Positions 1 through 6,022 of a DNA stretch of 6,085 bases are shown one piece after another. Each line of letters opens with the position of its first letter. The stretch's first letter is position 1. Origin of the DNA: Patescibacteria group bacterium (GTDB taxonomy: Bacteria > Patescibacteriota > Minisyncoccia > Minisyncoccales > JASEJS01); contig JASEJS010000031.1 in NCBI GenBank assembly GCA_030016765.1, positions 1,513-7,597 of the forward strand, given 5' to 3'. The position numbers and the translations under genes are program-made. Under the pieces are notes generated by a model. It ran no database searches. It saw only the letters and a list, made by a program, of their open reading frames with translations, and was not told the origin of the DNA.

Positions 1-1
1 A

Positions 2-661
2 TACCGAAAATTGGCTCTTAAAGCGATAAATAAAATTTTTAAAAAAGGTAAAATTCCCATTCTTTGTGGTGGAACTGGTTTTTACATTCAAGCTGTAGTA
101 GATGGAATAGTAATTCCTGAAGTTCCGCCAGATTGGGAATTAAGAAAAAAATTGGAGAAAAAAACAACAAAAGAACTTTTCAATCAGTTGAAAAAAATCG
201 ATCCACAGAGGGCTAAAACTATAGAGTCAAAAAATAAACGAAGGTTAATTAGAGCTTTAGAGATTGTCAAAAAAATTGGACCTGTCCCTATTTTAAAGAA
301 AAGACCTCTACCCTACCCCGTTTTGATGATTGGCATTAAAAAAGAAAAAAAGGAGCTAAGCTCCTTAATCAGAGAGCGATTGCTAAAAAGGTTGAAGAGG
401 GGTATGATTGCTGAGGTTAAAAAATTAAGGAAATCAGGTTTATCTTGGAAAAGATTAGAAGAATTCGGTTTAGAATATCGATTTATTGCCCAATATCTTC
501 AAGGAAAAATCAAATACAATGAAATGTTAGAAAAAATCCAAAAAGAAAGTGAACATTTTGCCAAACGCCAGATGACCTGGTTTAAAAAAGACAAGAGAAT
601 TATCTGGTTAAAAGAGCGAAAAGAGGCCGAAGATTTAGTAAAAGAATTTTTGGAAAAATAA
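2..661 (+). CDS. miaA: tRNA dimethylallyltransferase MiaA, 5'-truncated by window edge
   Basis: MiaA transfers a dimethylallyl group to N6 of A37 in tRNAs that read codons starting with U; it is cytoplasmic. The visible part (about 219 residues) begins inside the protein. The frame is open to the window edge and reads YRKLALKAINKIF before the nucleotide-binding-side motif KIPILCGGTGFYIQAVVDG. The TTG at position 11 is therefore an internal Leu codon, not a start. Further family marks are NKRRLIRALEI, the FGLEYRFIAQYLQG segment that replaces the usual GYKE-type stretch, and the C-terminal FAKRQMTWFKKDKRIIWL signature. The family is usually about 300 residues, so roughly 80-90 N-terminal residues, including the P-loop, lie upstream and cannot be checked. 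The visible frame has no disruptions. It converges with the DUF3160 gene. Identification is firm; function follows from the family. Confidence 0.95.
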   Translation, partial: YRKLALKAINKIFKKGKIPILCGGTGFYIQAVVDGIVIPEVPPDWELRKKLEKKTTKELFNQLKKIDPQRAKTIESKNKRRLIRALEIVKKIGPVPILKKRPLPYPVLMIGIKKEKKELSSLIRERLLKRLKRGMIAEVKKLRKSGLSWKRLEEFGLEYRFIAQYLQGKIKYNEMLEKIQKESEHFAKRQMTWFKKDKRIIWLKERKEAEDLVKEFLEK

Positions 662-665
662 AAAC

Positions 666-681
666 TCTGAATTTACTCAGA
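666..681. terminator. weak possible bidirectional terminator between convergent genes
   Basis: A 5-bp inverted repeat, TCTGA (666-670) and TCAGA (677-681), has a 6-base loop. It sits across the junction of miaA and the DUF3160 gene and overlaps the latter's stop codon. Read on the minus strand, the hairpin is followed by GTTTTTATTTTT, a fair U-rich tract. On the plus strand it is followed by A5, C and T5. The stem is short, so this is a position-supported guess rather than a strong terminator. Confidence 0.35.
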
Positions 682-3288
682 AAAACTTTTTATCCATTCA
701 GGCTCAAGAGGATGTTTTGAATCTAACATTCCCCTCCAGGCTTCATCAGTTAATCTCCTTTCCATTGGCTGCTTAAATTCGTAATAACTGAATACCGGAC
801 CCACGCCAACTAAAATATGTCCTTCAGGGAGTTTATAAGCCACAACTAAAGTTTTAATATAACCTACTCCTTCTTCTAAAACTTTTTTGGTATTATCTTC
901 AGTATGAACATCAGCAATTAAAACAGTCTTAAATATATCAGGGTCAACCTCTCCCTCTGAAACTGTCTTAATTAATCCTTCAGAAATACTGCCAAAACTC
1001 TCAATGAAATAATATTCATCCTCAGTTAGTTTCTTATTTTCTAATTCTTTCTTGGAAATCTCTAATAATCTGCTTAATATTTCAGAAAATCTATCTAAAG
1101 CATATTCTATTTGTAATTTTTCTAATTCTTCTTGAGGCACTAATCCTTTTAGTCCTTTGTTGGTCATTTTCGTTAAGGTCAAAAGACGAGCATAAAATTC
1201 TGGCACTGGTTCGACATAACCCACAATCGGTGGTTCTTCTTCTCCACCTCCCTTTTCAGCCATTGTGTAACTCTGTTTTACATATAAGATTGTATCGTGT
1301 CTTAACTCTGACCAAGAGGCCAAAGCTGTGTTTAATTCTTTATCCTGCCAGGCTTTAGTTTGCATAAAAGTTTGATAACCTTCACCAAATTCATCTAATA
1401 AAGACCTCAAAACATAAAGCCAATTCCAATAAAGGTTTTTAAACCAATCATCGATAGAAAGAGAATCTATTTCTTGTTTTAATTCGGAAAATTTCTTTTC
1501 ATAATCTGAATATTTTGTGTCACCTAAATCTTCTAAAATTTCTTTTGCCCTTTTTGAGCCAAATAAGGCCATTATGTCCAAACTTCTTGGAAAACCCTTT
1601 ACCTCTCTTTCAGCTGGTGAAGGACAGGTTTTGACTTCAGTTTTAACCCAAGTAAAAGGACGATTTTTTCTATATTCAAAATAAGGATCGTCCCAGGTAA
1701 AAGTAAAAGGCTTTTTATCAGTAGGTAAAGGAAGTTTTTCTCCAGTATATTCACCCGAATAAGGAGAAACAATTTCTGAAAATAGCCAAGAATCAATAGT
1801 AAATCTCTGTCCCATCAACCGAAATCCTTTTGTTTCTTCCAAAAGTTTTTTTGCTTGAACCTTTAATTCTTGAATTTCTGTATCTGATAGAGGTGGACAG
1901 GGCATAAATAGTTCGCAAGCCCCTAAACCTCCATAAATTTTTGGATTGTAAGGAAGATTTAAAAGAGTATCTCTAACCTCTGAATATTTCTCTTCCAAAT
2001 TTTGGGACTTAACTTCTCCTCCAAATAAACTCTTTAACACAGCGCTATACTCGTAGGGTCCTAAATCATCAGAAAAACCAACAAAAAAGCCAGTGATAGC
2101 ATACATTCTCGTCCACCTTCCTTGAATATCTTTACTTTGGGAAAATTTATTGGCAATTAAACTGGCTTGCAGAGTCTGAATTTTAGCATCATATTCGGAA
2201 ACAATTCCGTTCATTGGACCCGTACACATAGATTCTCCTTTGGGCAAAACCGGAGAACCTTTAATCAAAGCAGTCATTCTTCCATACCACATCATTGCCT
2301 TAAAATAATTTTTTAACTTTTCTGATTTAGTATAATGACCCCTGGGAACATACTGGGAATAATCTTCTTTATAAACAAAAATTGGAGAAAATTTCCAACC
2401 CTCATGCTTTTCAATTAATTCAATTTCTTTTTGAACCAAATCCTTTACAAAATTTGGGACTTCAAAAGTATATTTTTTGGCTTCTTGTTCATTAAAAAAA
2501 TTAAAAAATTTTCCTTCTCTTAGTTGGGTGGAAATAATTTCATCACAATATTCTTCTGGGCCATAACAATCAATTTCTTTCTTGATATTCTTCTTTGTGG
2601 CAACCTGATTGCTTTTTGGCTTTAGTAACTCCAGAGCTACCGAGAAATAAGCTAAATTTCTTTTGGCTGCCTCTTTTAAATCTCCGGAAGTATTGCTATA
2701 TTGCAAAAGAGCATCATCAAAAAAATCTTTACTCATTTGCCAAACATCTGGGTAAAACAGGTCTTTTTCCAATTTCATTAAAGTCGTATCAAAAAAGATA
2801 TGATAATAGTGTAAAAGGGAATCAGTGGTAATAAAAATTGGCAAATCCTTTGCTTTTAAAGTAGAGTAAAATTCAACAAAATCATCTGGTTTATCACCGA
2901 TCTCTTTTGGTGTAGGAATAACGACAAAACCATTTTTTTCTAACAAAGATAAAGCTTTGGGATTAAGCTGAATTTTTTTAGAAAATTTCTGCCAATTAGA
3001 AATATCTTCAGTTTTAAGTGGAAGATTATATTTAGGAATTTGTGGAACAACATCGACTTTCTCTAAAACAATATCTTCTGATTTAATTAAACGTTTAGCT
3101 ACAGCCAGTTCAACTGGCTGAGATGGTGAAGGAGAAATTGGTGGTTGAACTAATGGAGGTTGAGATGGTGGTTGAACTTCTTTTTTCTGCCAATAGAAAA
3201 TACCTCCAATAATTCCAGCTCCGACCAAAAAAGTAATTAAAATAATTAAAGTAATTTTAGAAAAACCAAATTCCTTTTGAATTTGCAT
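673..3288 (-). CDS. membrane-anchored DUF3160 family surface protein (871 aa)
   Basis: This is a large extracytoplasmic protein of the DUF3160 family, whose biochemical role I do not know. Residues 11-33 form a single hydrophobic anchor after a short start (MQIQKEFGFSK). Residues 38-58 are a Pro/Ser/Gln-rich linker, and the rest is the DUF3160 region. Family-like segments are FITTDSLLHYYHIFFD (about 152-167), DVHTE followed by VLEEGVGYI (about 793-810), and VFSYYEFKQPMERRLTDEAW near the C-terminus. Several cysteines (for example in CYGPEEYCDE and ACELFMPCPP) could form disulfides outside the cell. No lipobox is visible, so the N-terminus is more likely an uncleaved anchor than a lipoprotein signal. 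The ATG at 3288 lies 21 bases after the stop of the preceding PsbP-like gene; only a weak GGAA stands upstream. It is probably the last gene of the minus-strand operon. The frame is intact for 2.6 kb. Confidence 0.88.
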   Translation of the reverse strand: MQIQKEFGFSKITLIILITFLVGAGIIGGIFYWQKKEVQPPSQPPLVQPPISPSPSQPVELAVAKRLIKSEDIVLEKVDVVPQIPKYNLPLKTEDISNWQKFSKKIQLNPKALSLLEKNGFVVIPTPKEIGDKPDDFVEFYSTLKAKDLPIFITTDSLLHYYHIFFDTTLMKLEKDLFYPDVWQMSKDFFDDALLQYSNTSGDLKEAAKRNLAYFSVALELLKPKSNQVATKKNIKKEIDCYGPEEYCDEIISTQLREGKFFNFFNEQEAKKYTFEVPNFVKDLVQKEIELIEKHEGWKFSPIFVYKEDYSQYVPRGHYTKSEKLKNYFKAMMWYGRMTALIKGSPVLPKGESMCTGPMNGIVSEYDAKIQTLQASLIANKFSQSKDIQGRWTRMYAITGFFVGFSDDLGPYEYSAVLKSLFGGEVKSQNLEEKYSEVRDTLLNLPYNPKIYGGLGACELFMPCPPLSDTEIQELKVQAKKLLEETKGFRLMGQRFTIDSWLFSEIVSPYSGEYTGEKLPLPTDKKPFTFTWDDPYFEYRKNRPFTWVKTEVKTCPSPAEREVKGFPRSLDIMALFGSKRAKEILEDLGDTKYSDYEKKFSELKQEIDSLSIDDWFKNLYWNWLYVLRSLLDEFGEGYQTFMQTKAWQDKELNTALASWSELRHDTILYVKQSYTMAEKGGGEEEPPIVGYVEPVPEFYARLLTLTKMTNKGLKGLVPQEELEKLQIEYALDRFSEILSRLLEISKKELENKKLTEDEYYFIESFGSISEGLIKTVSEGEVDPDIFKTVLIADVHTEDNTKKVLEEGVGYIKTLVVAYKLPEGHILVGVGPVFSYYEFKQPMERRLTDEAWRGMLDSKHPLEPEWIKSFSE

Positions 3289-3309
3289 ATTTTTATTTCC
3301 AATTTTATT

Positions 3310-3345
3310 TTACTTCAAAAACTTAAAAGTAGAAAGCATTTGGTT
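3310..3345 (-). repeat. 36-base C-terminal tail repeat, copy A
   Basis: This is the end of the PsbP-like family: codons for NQMLSTFKFLK followed by TAA. The core CTTTCTACTTTTA (coding strand) is shared with copy C and, with small changes, with copies B and D. It is the reference for the other three tails because its reading frame is supported by the domain upstream. Confidence 0.8.
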
Positions 3346-3798
3346 AAAAATTCTATCACATTCAAGAAAATTAGAGGGCATGGGTTCTCTGGGCTTTAAA
3401 TAGTAATTTTTTTCATCCCATGGAAAAATTCGGAAAAATTTTTTATTCCAATTTAGATAATAACCATTATAATTCTCGGCATCCCACTTCGCACTACAGC
3501 GAGCATTTCTTGCTTCGATCTCATTTATAGAAATTGATTCTATTAAACATCCATTAGTCCCTCCTTTTTCGATATAAGCAATCATTTCAGTAAATTTGTC
3601 TTTTGTTAAGTTATAAATATCAAAGTGGCAATTATTTTTACTAATAGAATTTCCTGTCAGAATCCAATCTTTAGGATGCTTCACCTCAAACCCATACTCC
3701 TCATTCCAATAACTTTTCCAATTGATAGTTTTACTTTGAATAATTTTTTTTGGAACTTTTTCTTCTGGCGCTTTAACCTTCTTCTCTTGGTACACCAA
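3310..3798 (-). CDS. PsbP-like domain protein, copy A, separated from its anchor by a frameshift
   Basis: This open frame encodes 162 residues. It starts with a Lys/Glu/Pro linker (KAPEEKVPKK) and then INWKSYWNEEYGFEVKHPKDW (split here as INWKSYWNEEYGFE plus VKHPKDW), the opening signature of PsbP-like surface domains. It ends in FNQMLSTFKFLK. The only starts available in this frame are TTG at 3798 and GTG at 3795; two in-frame TAG codons lie just upstream and there is no ribosome binding site. The sister gene at 4697-5446 continues upstream into a membrane helix, and that same helix is encoded here in another frame (see 3773-3879). The open frame is therefore most likely the 3' part of a broken gene, not a soluble protein. 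Cysteines at about 57, 84, 101 and 147 fit an exported fold. PsbP-like assignment rests on the opening motif and overall shape only. Confidence 0.7.
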   Translation of the reverse strand: MVYQEKKVKAPEEKVPKKIIQSKTINWKSYWNEEYGFEVKHPKDWILTGNSISKNNCHFDIYNLTKDKFTEMIAYIEKGGTNGCLIESISINEIEARNARCSAKWDAENYNGYYLNWNKKFFRIFPWDEKNYYLKPREPMPSNFLECDRIFNQMLSTFKFLK

Positions 3799-3879
3799 AA
3801 TACTGCCAAGCTAAAATTCCTCCAGCGATAAAAACAAATAAAATAACTATAATCCAAATTTTAGAAAAACGCAATTCAT
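3685..3879 (-). repeat. dispersed direct repeat: 5' third of PsbP-like copy A
   Basis: This segment aligns along its whole length with 5252-5446; both are 195 bases because one insertion and one deletion cancel. The longest exact match is around TGGTACACCAAAATACTGCC, followed by AAGC in both copies. Similarity covers start, anchor, linker and the W-K-x-Y module opening, which points to gene duplication and not to a mobile element. No flanking inverted repeats are visible. Confidence 0.8.
3773..3879 (-). pseudogene. displaced N-terminal anchor of PsbP-like copy A (frameshifted)
   Basis: In the neighbouring frame, this stretch reads FSKIWIIVILFVFIAGG then ILAWQYFGVPREEG and then a TAA stop. 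It matches the anchor of the intact sister gene (FSKIWILAIFIILFAGG, ILAWQYFGVPKEEG). Aligned on the plus strand, the sister has CTTTACC at 5338-5344 and this copy has CTTTAACC at 3771-3778. One extra base at 3775/3776 creates the TAA. Removing it gives GVPREEGKAPEEKVPKK, in line with the sister's GVPKEEGKVPKEKVSKK. A second difference, one base missing near 3865, puts the ATG at 3879 out of frame with the anchor, although a TTG at 3874 is in frame. Possibilities are a true pseudogene, a sequencing error, or much less likely a programmed +1 shift at the GGT-TAA codon pair. Confidence 0.75.
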
Positions 3880-3922
3880 AACAGTTTATAAATTTAACAT
3901 ATTGTAACAAGCAAAAAAGTAC

Positions 3923-4537
3923 TTATTCTTCTTTATAGCAACCGTCTTGATTGCAAGTAAACCAATAATCTCTGTTTATCACTCTGCACCATTTGTCAAT
4001 TTCTTGATACTGCAAATGGGTAGTTGCTAACCAGGTTTCAGGATCGTTATCGCTACCTTCTATCCCCCCTCCATCTCTATCTGTAAATTCTTTACTTGTA
4101 GCTAAATTTTTAAATTTTGCACTCAAAATACCAGCGGAAATAAGTTCTTCCTGAGTATCCGCATATCTATTATTGCTTTTATAAAATATTTCTTGAGCCC
4201 TCCTTAATTGACGCATATCAGCTAATGTTCTTTGCCAGGAAGGTACGCAACGAGTACCGTGACCTAGTATCATAAGACCCACACTAAAAACAAATAATAT
4301 CAATAGTATGAAAATTCCACCGAAAACCAAATTGGAAATTCTTTTTCTCGCCCGTTCAATAATTAATGCTGATAGTGGTATCAATACCATTAGCAATATT
4401 ACTACAAAAGGAACAAAGCTTTTAGAACCACACTTTATCCCAAACTCATCAGTAGGAAGAAGATAAAGAATAGTCAAACCAATAATAAAGCTTAGGAAAA
4501 AGATTTTTTGTGAAAGTGATATTGATTTTAAAGACAT
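3923..4537 (-). CDS. polytopic membrane protein with pilin-like C-terminal segment
   Basis: This 204-residue protein has three likely membrane helices (about 11-28, 41-60 and 70-92) and a soluble tail of about 110 residues. The tail starts RTLADMRQLRRAQEIFYK then SNNRYADTQEEL (about 103-131). This resembles the region just after the N-terminal helix in type IV pilins and pseudopilins, where ADxRQL..A.E.YY...N.RYP is common. The tail ends in WFTCNQDGC with cysteines at 184, 195 and 200, again reminiscent of small minor pilins. It lacks a prepilin leader and cleavage site; instead the pilin-like part follows the third membrane helix. The start is ATG at 4537, 13 bases after the copy B tail, with no clear Shine-Dalgarno. 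It is followed by the broken PsbP-like copy A. The membrane topology is clear; the pilin relationship is inferred from the motif alone and no function is claimed. Confidence 0.7.
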   Translation of the reverse strand: MSLKSISLSQKIFFLSFIIGLTILYLLPTDEFGIKCGSKSFVPFVVILLMVLIPLSALIIERARKRISNLVFGGIFILLILFVFSVGLMILGHGTRCVPSWQRTLADMRQLRRAQEIFYKSNNRYADTQEELISAGILSAKFKNLATSKEFTDRDGGGIEGSDNDPETWLATTHLQYQEIDKWCRVINRDYWFTCNQDGCYKEE

Positions 4538-4550
4538 TGTTTCATATTTC

Positions 4551-4586
4551 TTATTCCAAAAAACTAAAAGTAGAAAATATCTTATC
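4551..4586 (-). repeat. 36-base C-terminal tail repeat, copy B
   Basis: This tail has the same length as copy A with no indel. The TTTTCTACTTTTAGTTTTTT core and TAA stop are retained although the rest of the gene is gone. Confidence 0.7.
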
Positions 4587-4620
4587 TATTAATGAAGTTA
4601 GTGGACCAAAGTAAAGACTA
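4551..4620 (-). pseudogene. degraded 3' end of a PsbP-like paralog (copy B)
   Basis: On the minus strand the bases end with codons for DKIFSTFSFLE and TAA (stop 4551-4553). They match the ends of copy A (NQMLSTFKFLK) and copy C (PMLSTFRFFE) codon for codon over 36 bases (4551-4586). Upstream the frame gives SLYFGPLTSLI and closes at a TAG about 13 codons further on, with no PsbP-like sequence. Only the tail survives. A short frame just upstream (4686-4618, starting MKKNYKEFIKE, 22 codons) is one base out of phase with it and could be a further fragment, but I see no homology there. The tail lies immediately before the pilin-like membrane gene, as copies A and D lie before their downstream genes. 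Confidence 0.65.
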
Positions 4621-4645
4621 TAAATAAAAAACTAAAAAATCGCAA
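4617..4645 (-). promoter_or_regulatory. possible sigma-70 type promoter ahead of the pilin-like gene
   Basis: On the minus strand, TTGCGA (4645-4640; 4 of 6 to TTGACA) stands 17 bases before TATAGT (4622-4617; 5 of 6 to TATAAT). It lies in the only sizeable gap of the minus-strand cluster and would give a leader of about 70 bases before the ATG at 4537. If real, the pilin-like, copy A and DUF3160 genes form a separate transcription unit. Chance matches are common in DNA this AT-rich. Confidence 0.3.
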
Positions 4646-4658
4646 GCTATTGTTTCTT

Positions 4659-4675
4659 TTATAAATTCTTTATAA
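4659..4675. repeat. AT-only perfect inverted repeat in the spacer
   Basis: TTATAAA, a 3-base centre (TTC) and TTTATAA form a perfect 7-bp palindrome just downstream of the intact PsbP-like gene. A run of eight T follows on the plus strand (4676-4683). That is terminator-like in the plus direction, where no gene precedes it; in the direction of the genes it is followed by an A-rich run instead. The stem has no G-C pairs, so a role in ending transcription is doubtful. Confidence 0.3.
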
Positions 4676-4696
4676 TTTTTTTTCATGTTTTTGCTC

Positions 4697-4732
4697 TCAT
4701 TCGAAAAATCTAAAAGTAGAAAGCATTGGAAA
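4697..4732 (-). repeat. 36-base C-terminal tail repeat, copy C
   Basis: This is the tail of the intact gene, encoding PMLSTFRFFE and TGA. It shares CTTTCTACTTTTA exactly with copy A and differs mainly in the last three codons. Confidence 0.75.
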
Positions 4733-5446
4733 AAATATCTCTTGAATTTTTTTATCTTCTTCTTTAAAAAGAGATTTATATTGGAAAGAATTCCTCAAAG
4801 AAGGAGGACATTCATCCACAAAGCCGAAACTATGAGTAGAATAAACTTCTATGCCTATTTTGTAACATTTATTGTCGTGAAAACTCTGATAAGCATAATC
4901 AGAATAGGCTTTACCTCCCATCGCATGACTGACAAAATGCCTTCTGTAAAAATTAATACCATTAATTTCTTTACTTTCTGGCCAACCCTTTTTTGTTAAT
5001 TGTAAGGATATTTTTTTCTTGTATTCTTCTGAAGGAGTAGGGACGAAAACTTTCTCTTTCGAACAAGAAACTGAACTGTTATCAGTTTCATTAATTCTGA
5101 GATACATTTTTTGTAGTGAACTTTTGTAACAGTGGGAGTCAATAATTTTCTCATCAAGTAAAATTTCTATCAGCTGCTTACCTTTTTCTCCGGGCTCTGT
5201 CATATATTCTTCAAATTCTTCTTTTAATTTATATTTTGGAGGATATTTTATCTCAAACCCATATTTTTCATTCCTATAAATCTTCCAATTGACGGTTTCA
5301 TCTTCAACAATTTTCTTTGACACTTTTTCTTTTGGCACTTTACCTTCTTCTTTTGGTACACCAAAATACTGCCAAGCCAAAATTCCTCCGGCAAAGAGAA
5401 TAATGAAAATGGCGAGAATCCAAATTTTAGAGAAGAATTGATTCAT
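4697..5446 (-). CDS. membrane-anchored PsbP-like surface protein, intact copy C
   Basis: This 249-residue protein starts MNQFFSK and has one membrane helix (about 8-27, IWILAIFIILFAGGILAW). A charged linker with repeated KVPKE/KVSKK units (about 31-46) leads into a soluble domain opening NWKIYRNEKYGFEIKYPP (53-70). Four cysteines (106, 128, 194, 213) lie in the soluble part and could pair outside the cell. The C-terminus KKIQEIFFPMLSTFRFFE is the family tail. The domain opening is like that of PsbP-related proteins, which in bacteria are mostly of unknown function; ligand and partner are unknown. The ATG at 5446 follows the preceding stop by only 3 bases, so translation is probably coupled. 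This is the only undamaged member of the family here. Its TGA stop aligns with the TAA stops of copies A and B, which shows TGA is a stop in this organism. Confidence 0.8.
   Translation of the reverse strand: MNQFFSKIWILAIFIILFAGGILAWQYFGVPKEEGKVPKEKVSKKIVEDETVNWKIYRNEKYGFEIKYPPKYKLKEEFEEYMTEPGEKGKQLIEILLDEKIIDSHCYKSSLQKMYLRINETDNSSVSCSKEKVFVPTPSEEYKKKISLQLTKKGWPESKEINGINFYRRHFVSHAMGGKAYSDYAYQSFHDNKCYKIGIEVYSTHSFGFVDECPPSLRNSFQYKSLFKEEDKKIQEIFFPMLSTFRFFE
5252..5446 (-). repeat. dispersed direct repeat: 5' third of PsbP-like copy C
   Basis: This is the partner of the repeat at 3685-3879, about 1.57 kb away in the same orientation. Here the reading frame is continuous, so this copy shows which bases were gained or lost in copy A. 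Confidence 0.8.
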
Positions 5447-5449
5447 AAA

Positions 5450-6022
5450 TCATCTCGTTATGATAAACCAACGCAGTTCTTTGAAAAACTTTCCACCTAA
5501 AAGGCTGTCATCTATTATATTAAGTATTTTAATTGCCTTTGCTGATGGGGGTAGGGCTTGAAAGGTAAAAGTTTTAATCATTTCATTAAAAATGGATAAT
5601 TCTGAAGCAATATCTGAGAAAAATGATTTCGTCATCGAATAAGCGAGTGCTGCACGGCAATAAGAGAGAAAAGGAGTAATGATAAAAAATATTATTAAGA
5701 AAACGATTAGGGTCTTTTTAAAATTAAGTAGAGAGAGCTTCTGCATCAGAAAATAAAGAAATAAGAATAAAACCACAACAGAAACTAAAAGATATACGGG
5801 ATATAAAACTGCTCGAAGTCCTAATGGGAAAAAGTAAAACAAGCGAGCTGGATCTATAATCCAGAAAAAGAAAAATCCTGCTTCATATAATAAAATTAAT
5901 TTTAACGCTGTTAAAAATTTAACTGACCGATTGAAAAGTTTAATCAAGAAATAAAATACTCCTATATTTACTAGAAAAGCTAAAAAGATTGTAATTGATT
6001 CTAAAATTATAAAATATGTCAT
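5450..6022 (-). CDS. uncharacterised integral membrane protein, four predicted helices
   Basis: I do not recognise this 190-residue protein. It has four strongly hydrophobic segments (about 4-29, 37-56, 69-93 and 103-122) and a C-terminal tail of about 65 residues with a mildly amphipathic stretch (SDIASELSIFNEMIK) and a charged end. No catalytic or transport signature is visible. Positive residues cluster between helices 1 and 2 (KLFNRSVK) and after helix 3 (QKLSLLNFKK), which suggests both ends and the central loop region follow a positive-inside arrangement. The ATG at 6022 overlaps the stop of the upstream PsbP-like copy D by ATGA and has a GGAG nine bases upstream. Its own stop lies 3 bases before the next PsbP-like gene. 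This tight spacing on both sides suggests co-expression with the anchored PsbP-like proteins, but a physical partnership is only a guess. Confidence 0.75.
   Translation of the reverse strand: MTYFIILESITIFLAFLVNIGVFYFLIKLFNRSVKFLTALKLILLYEAGFFFFWIIDPARLFYFFPLGLRAVLYPVYLLVSVVVLFLFLYFLMQKLSLLNFKKTLIVFLIIFFIITPFLSYCRAALAYSMTKSFFSDIASELSIFNEMIKTFTFQALPPSAKAIKILNIIDDSLLGGKFFKELRWFIITR

Noticed and set aside
11..13. TTG as the start codon of miaA
   Set aside because: The frame is open to the window edge and the upstream residues YRK continue the MiaA pattern; the gene is simply cut by the window.
2595..2831. Plus-strand open frame of 78 codons, and a minus-strand one at 1599-1796
   Set aside because: Both lie inside the DUF3160 gene in other frames and show no protein-like signature.
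3771..3790. Programmed +1 frameshift at GGT-TAA joining anchor and domain of copy A
   Set aside because: A purine-rich run precedes the stop and the layout recalls the prfB +1 site, but the sister gene has the same run without the extra base, and the start of copy A also carries an indel. Simple damage explains more.
3625..3831. Plus-strand open frame of 68 codons
   Set aside because: It is antisense to copy A and its linker; its composition reflects the reverse of a Lys/Glu-rich coding stretch.
4618..4686. 22-codon frame starting MKKNYKEFIKE as a small gene
   Set aside because: It is too short to judge, lacks a clear ribosome binding site and homology, and overlaps the possible promoter; it is mentioned only as a possible fragment next to copy B.
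4685..4999. Plus-strand open frame of about 104 codons
   Set aside because: It lies almost wholly antisense to the intact PsbP-like gene, has no recognisable domain, and the minus-strand frame is supported by paralogs.
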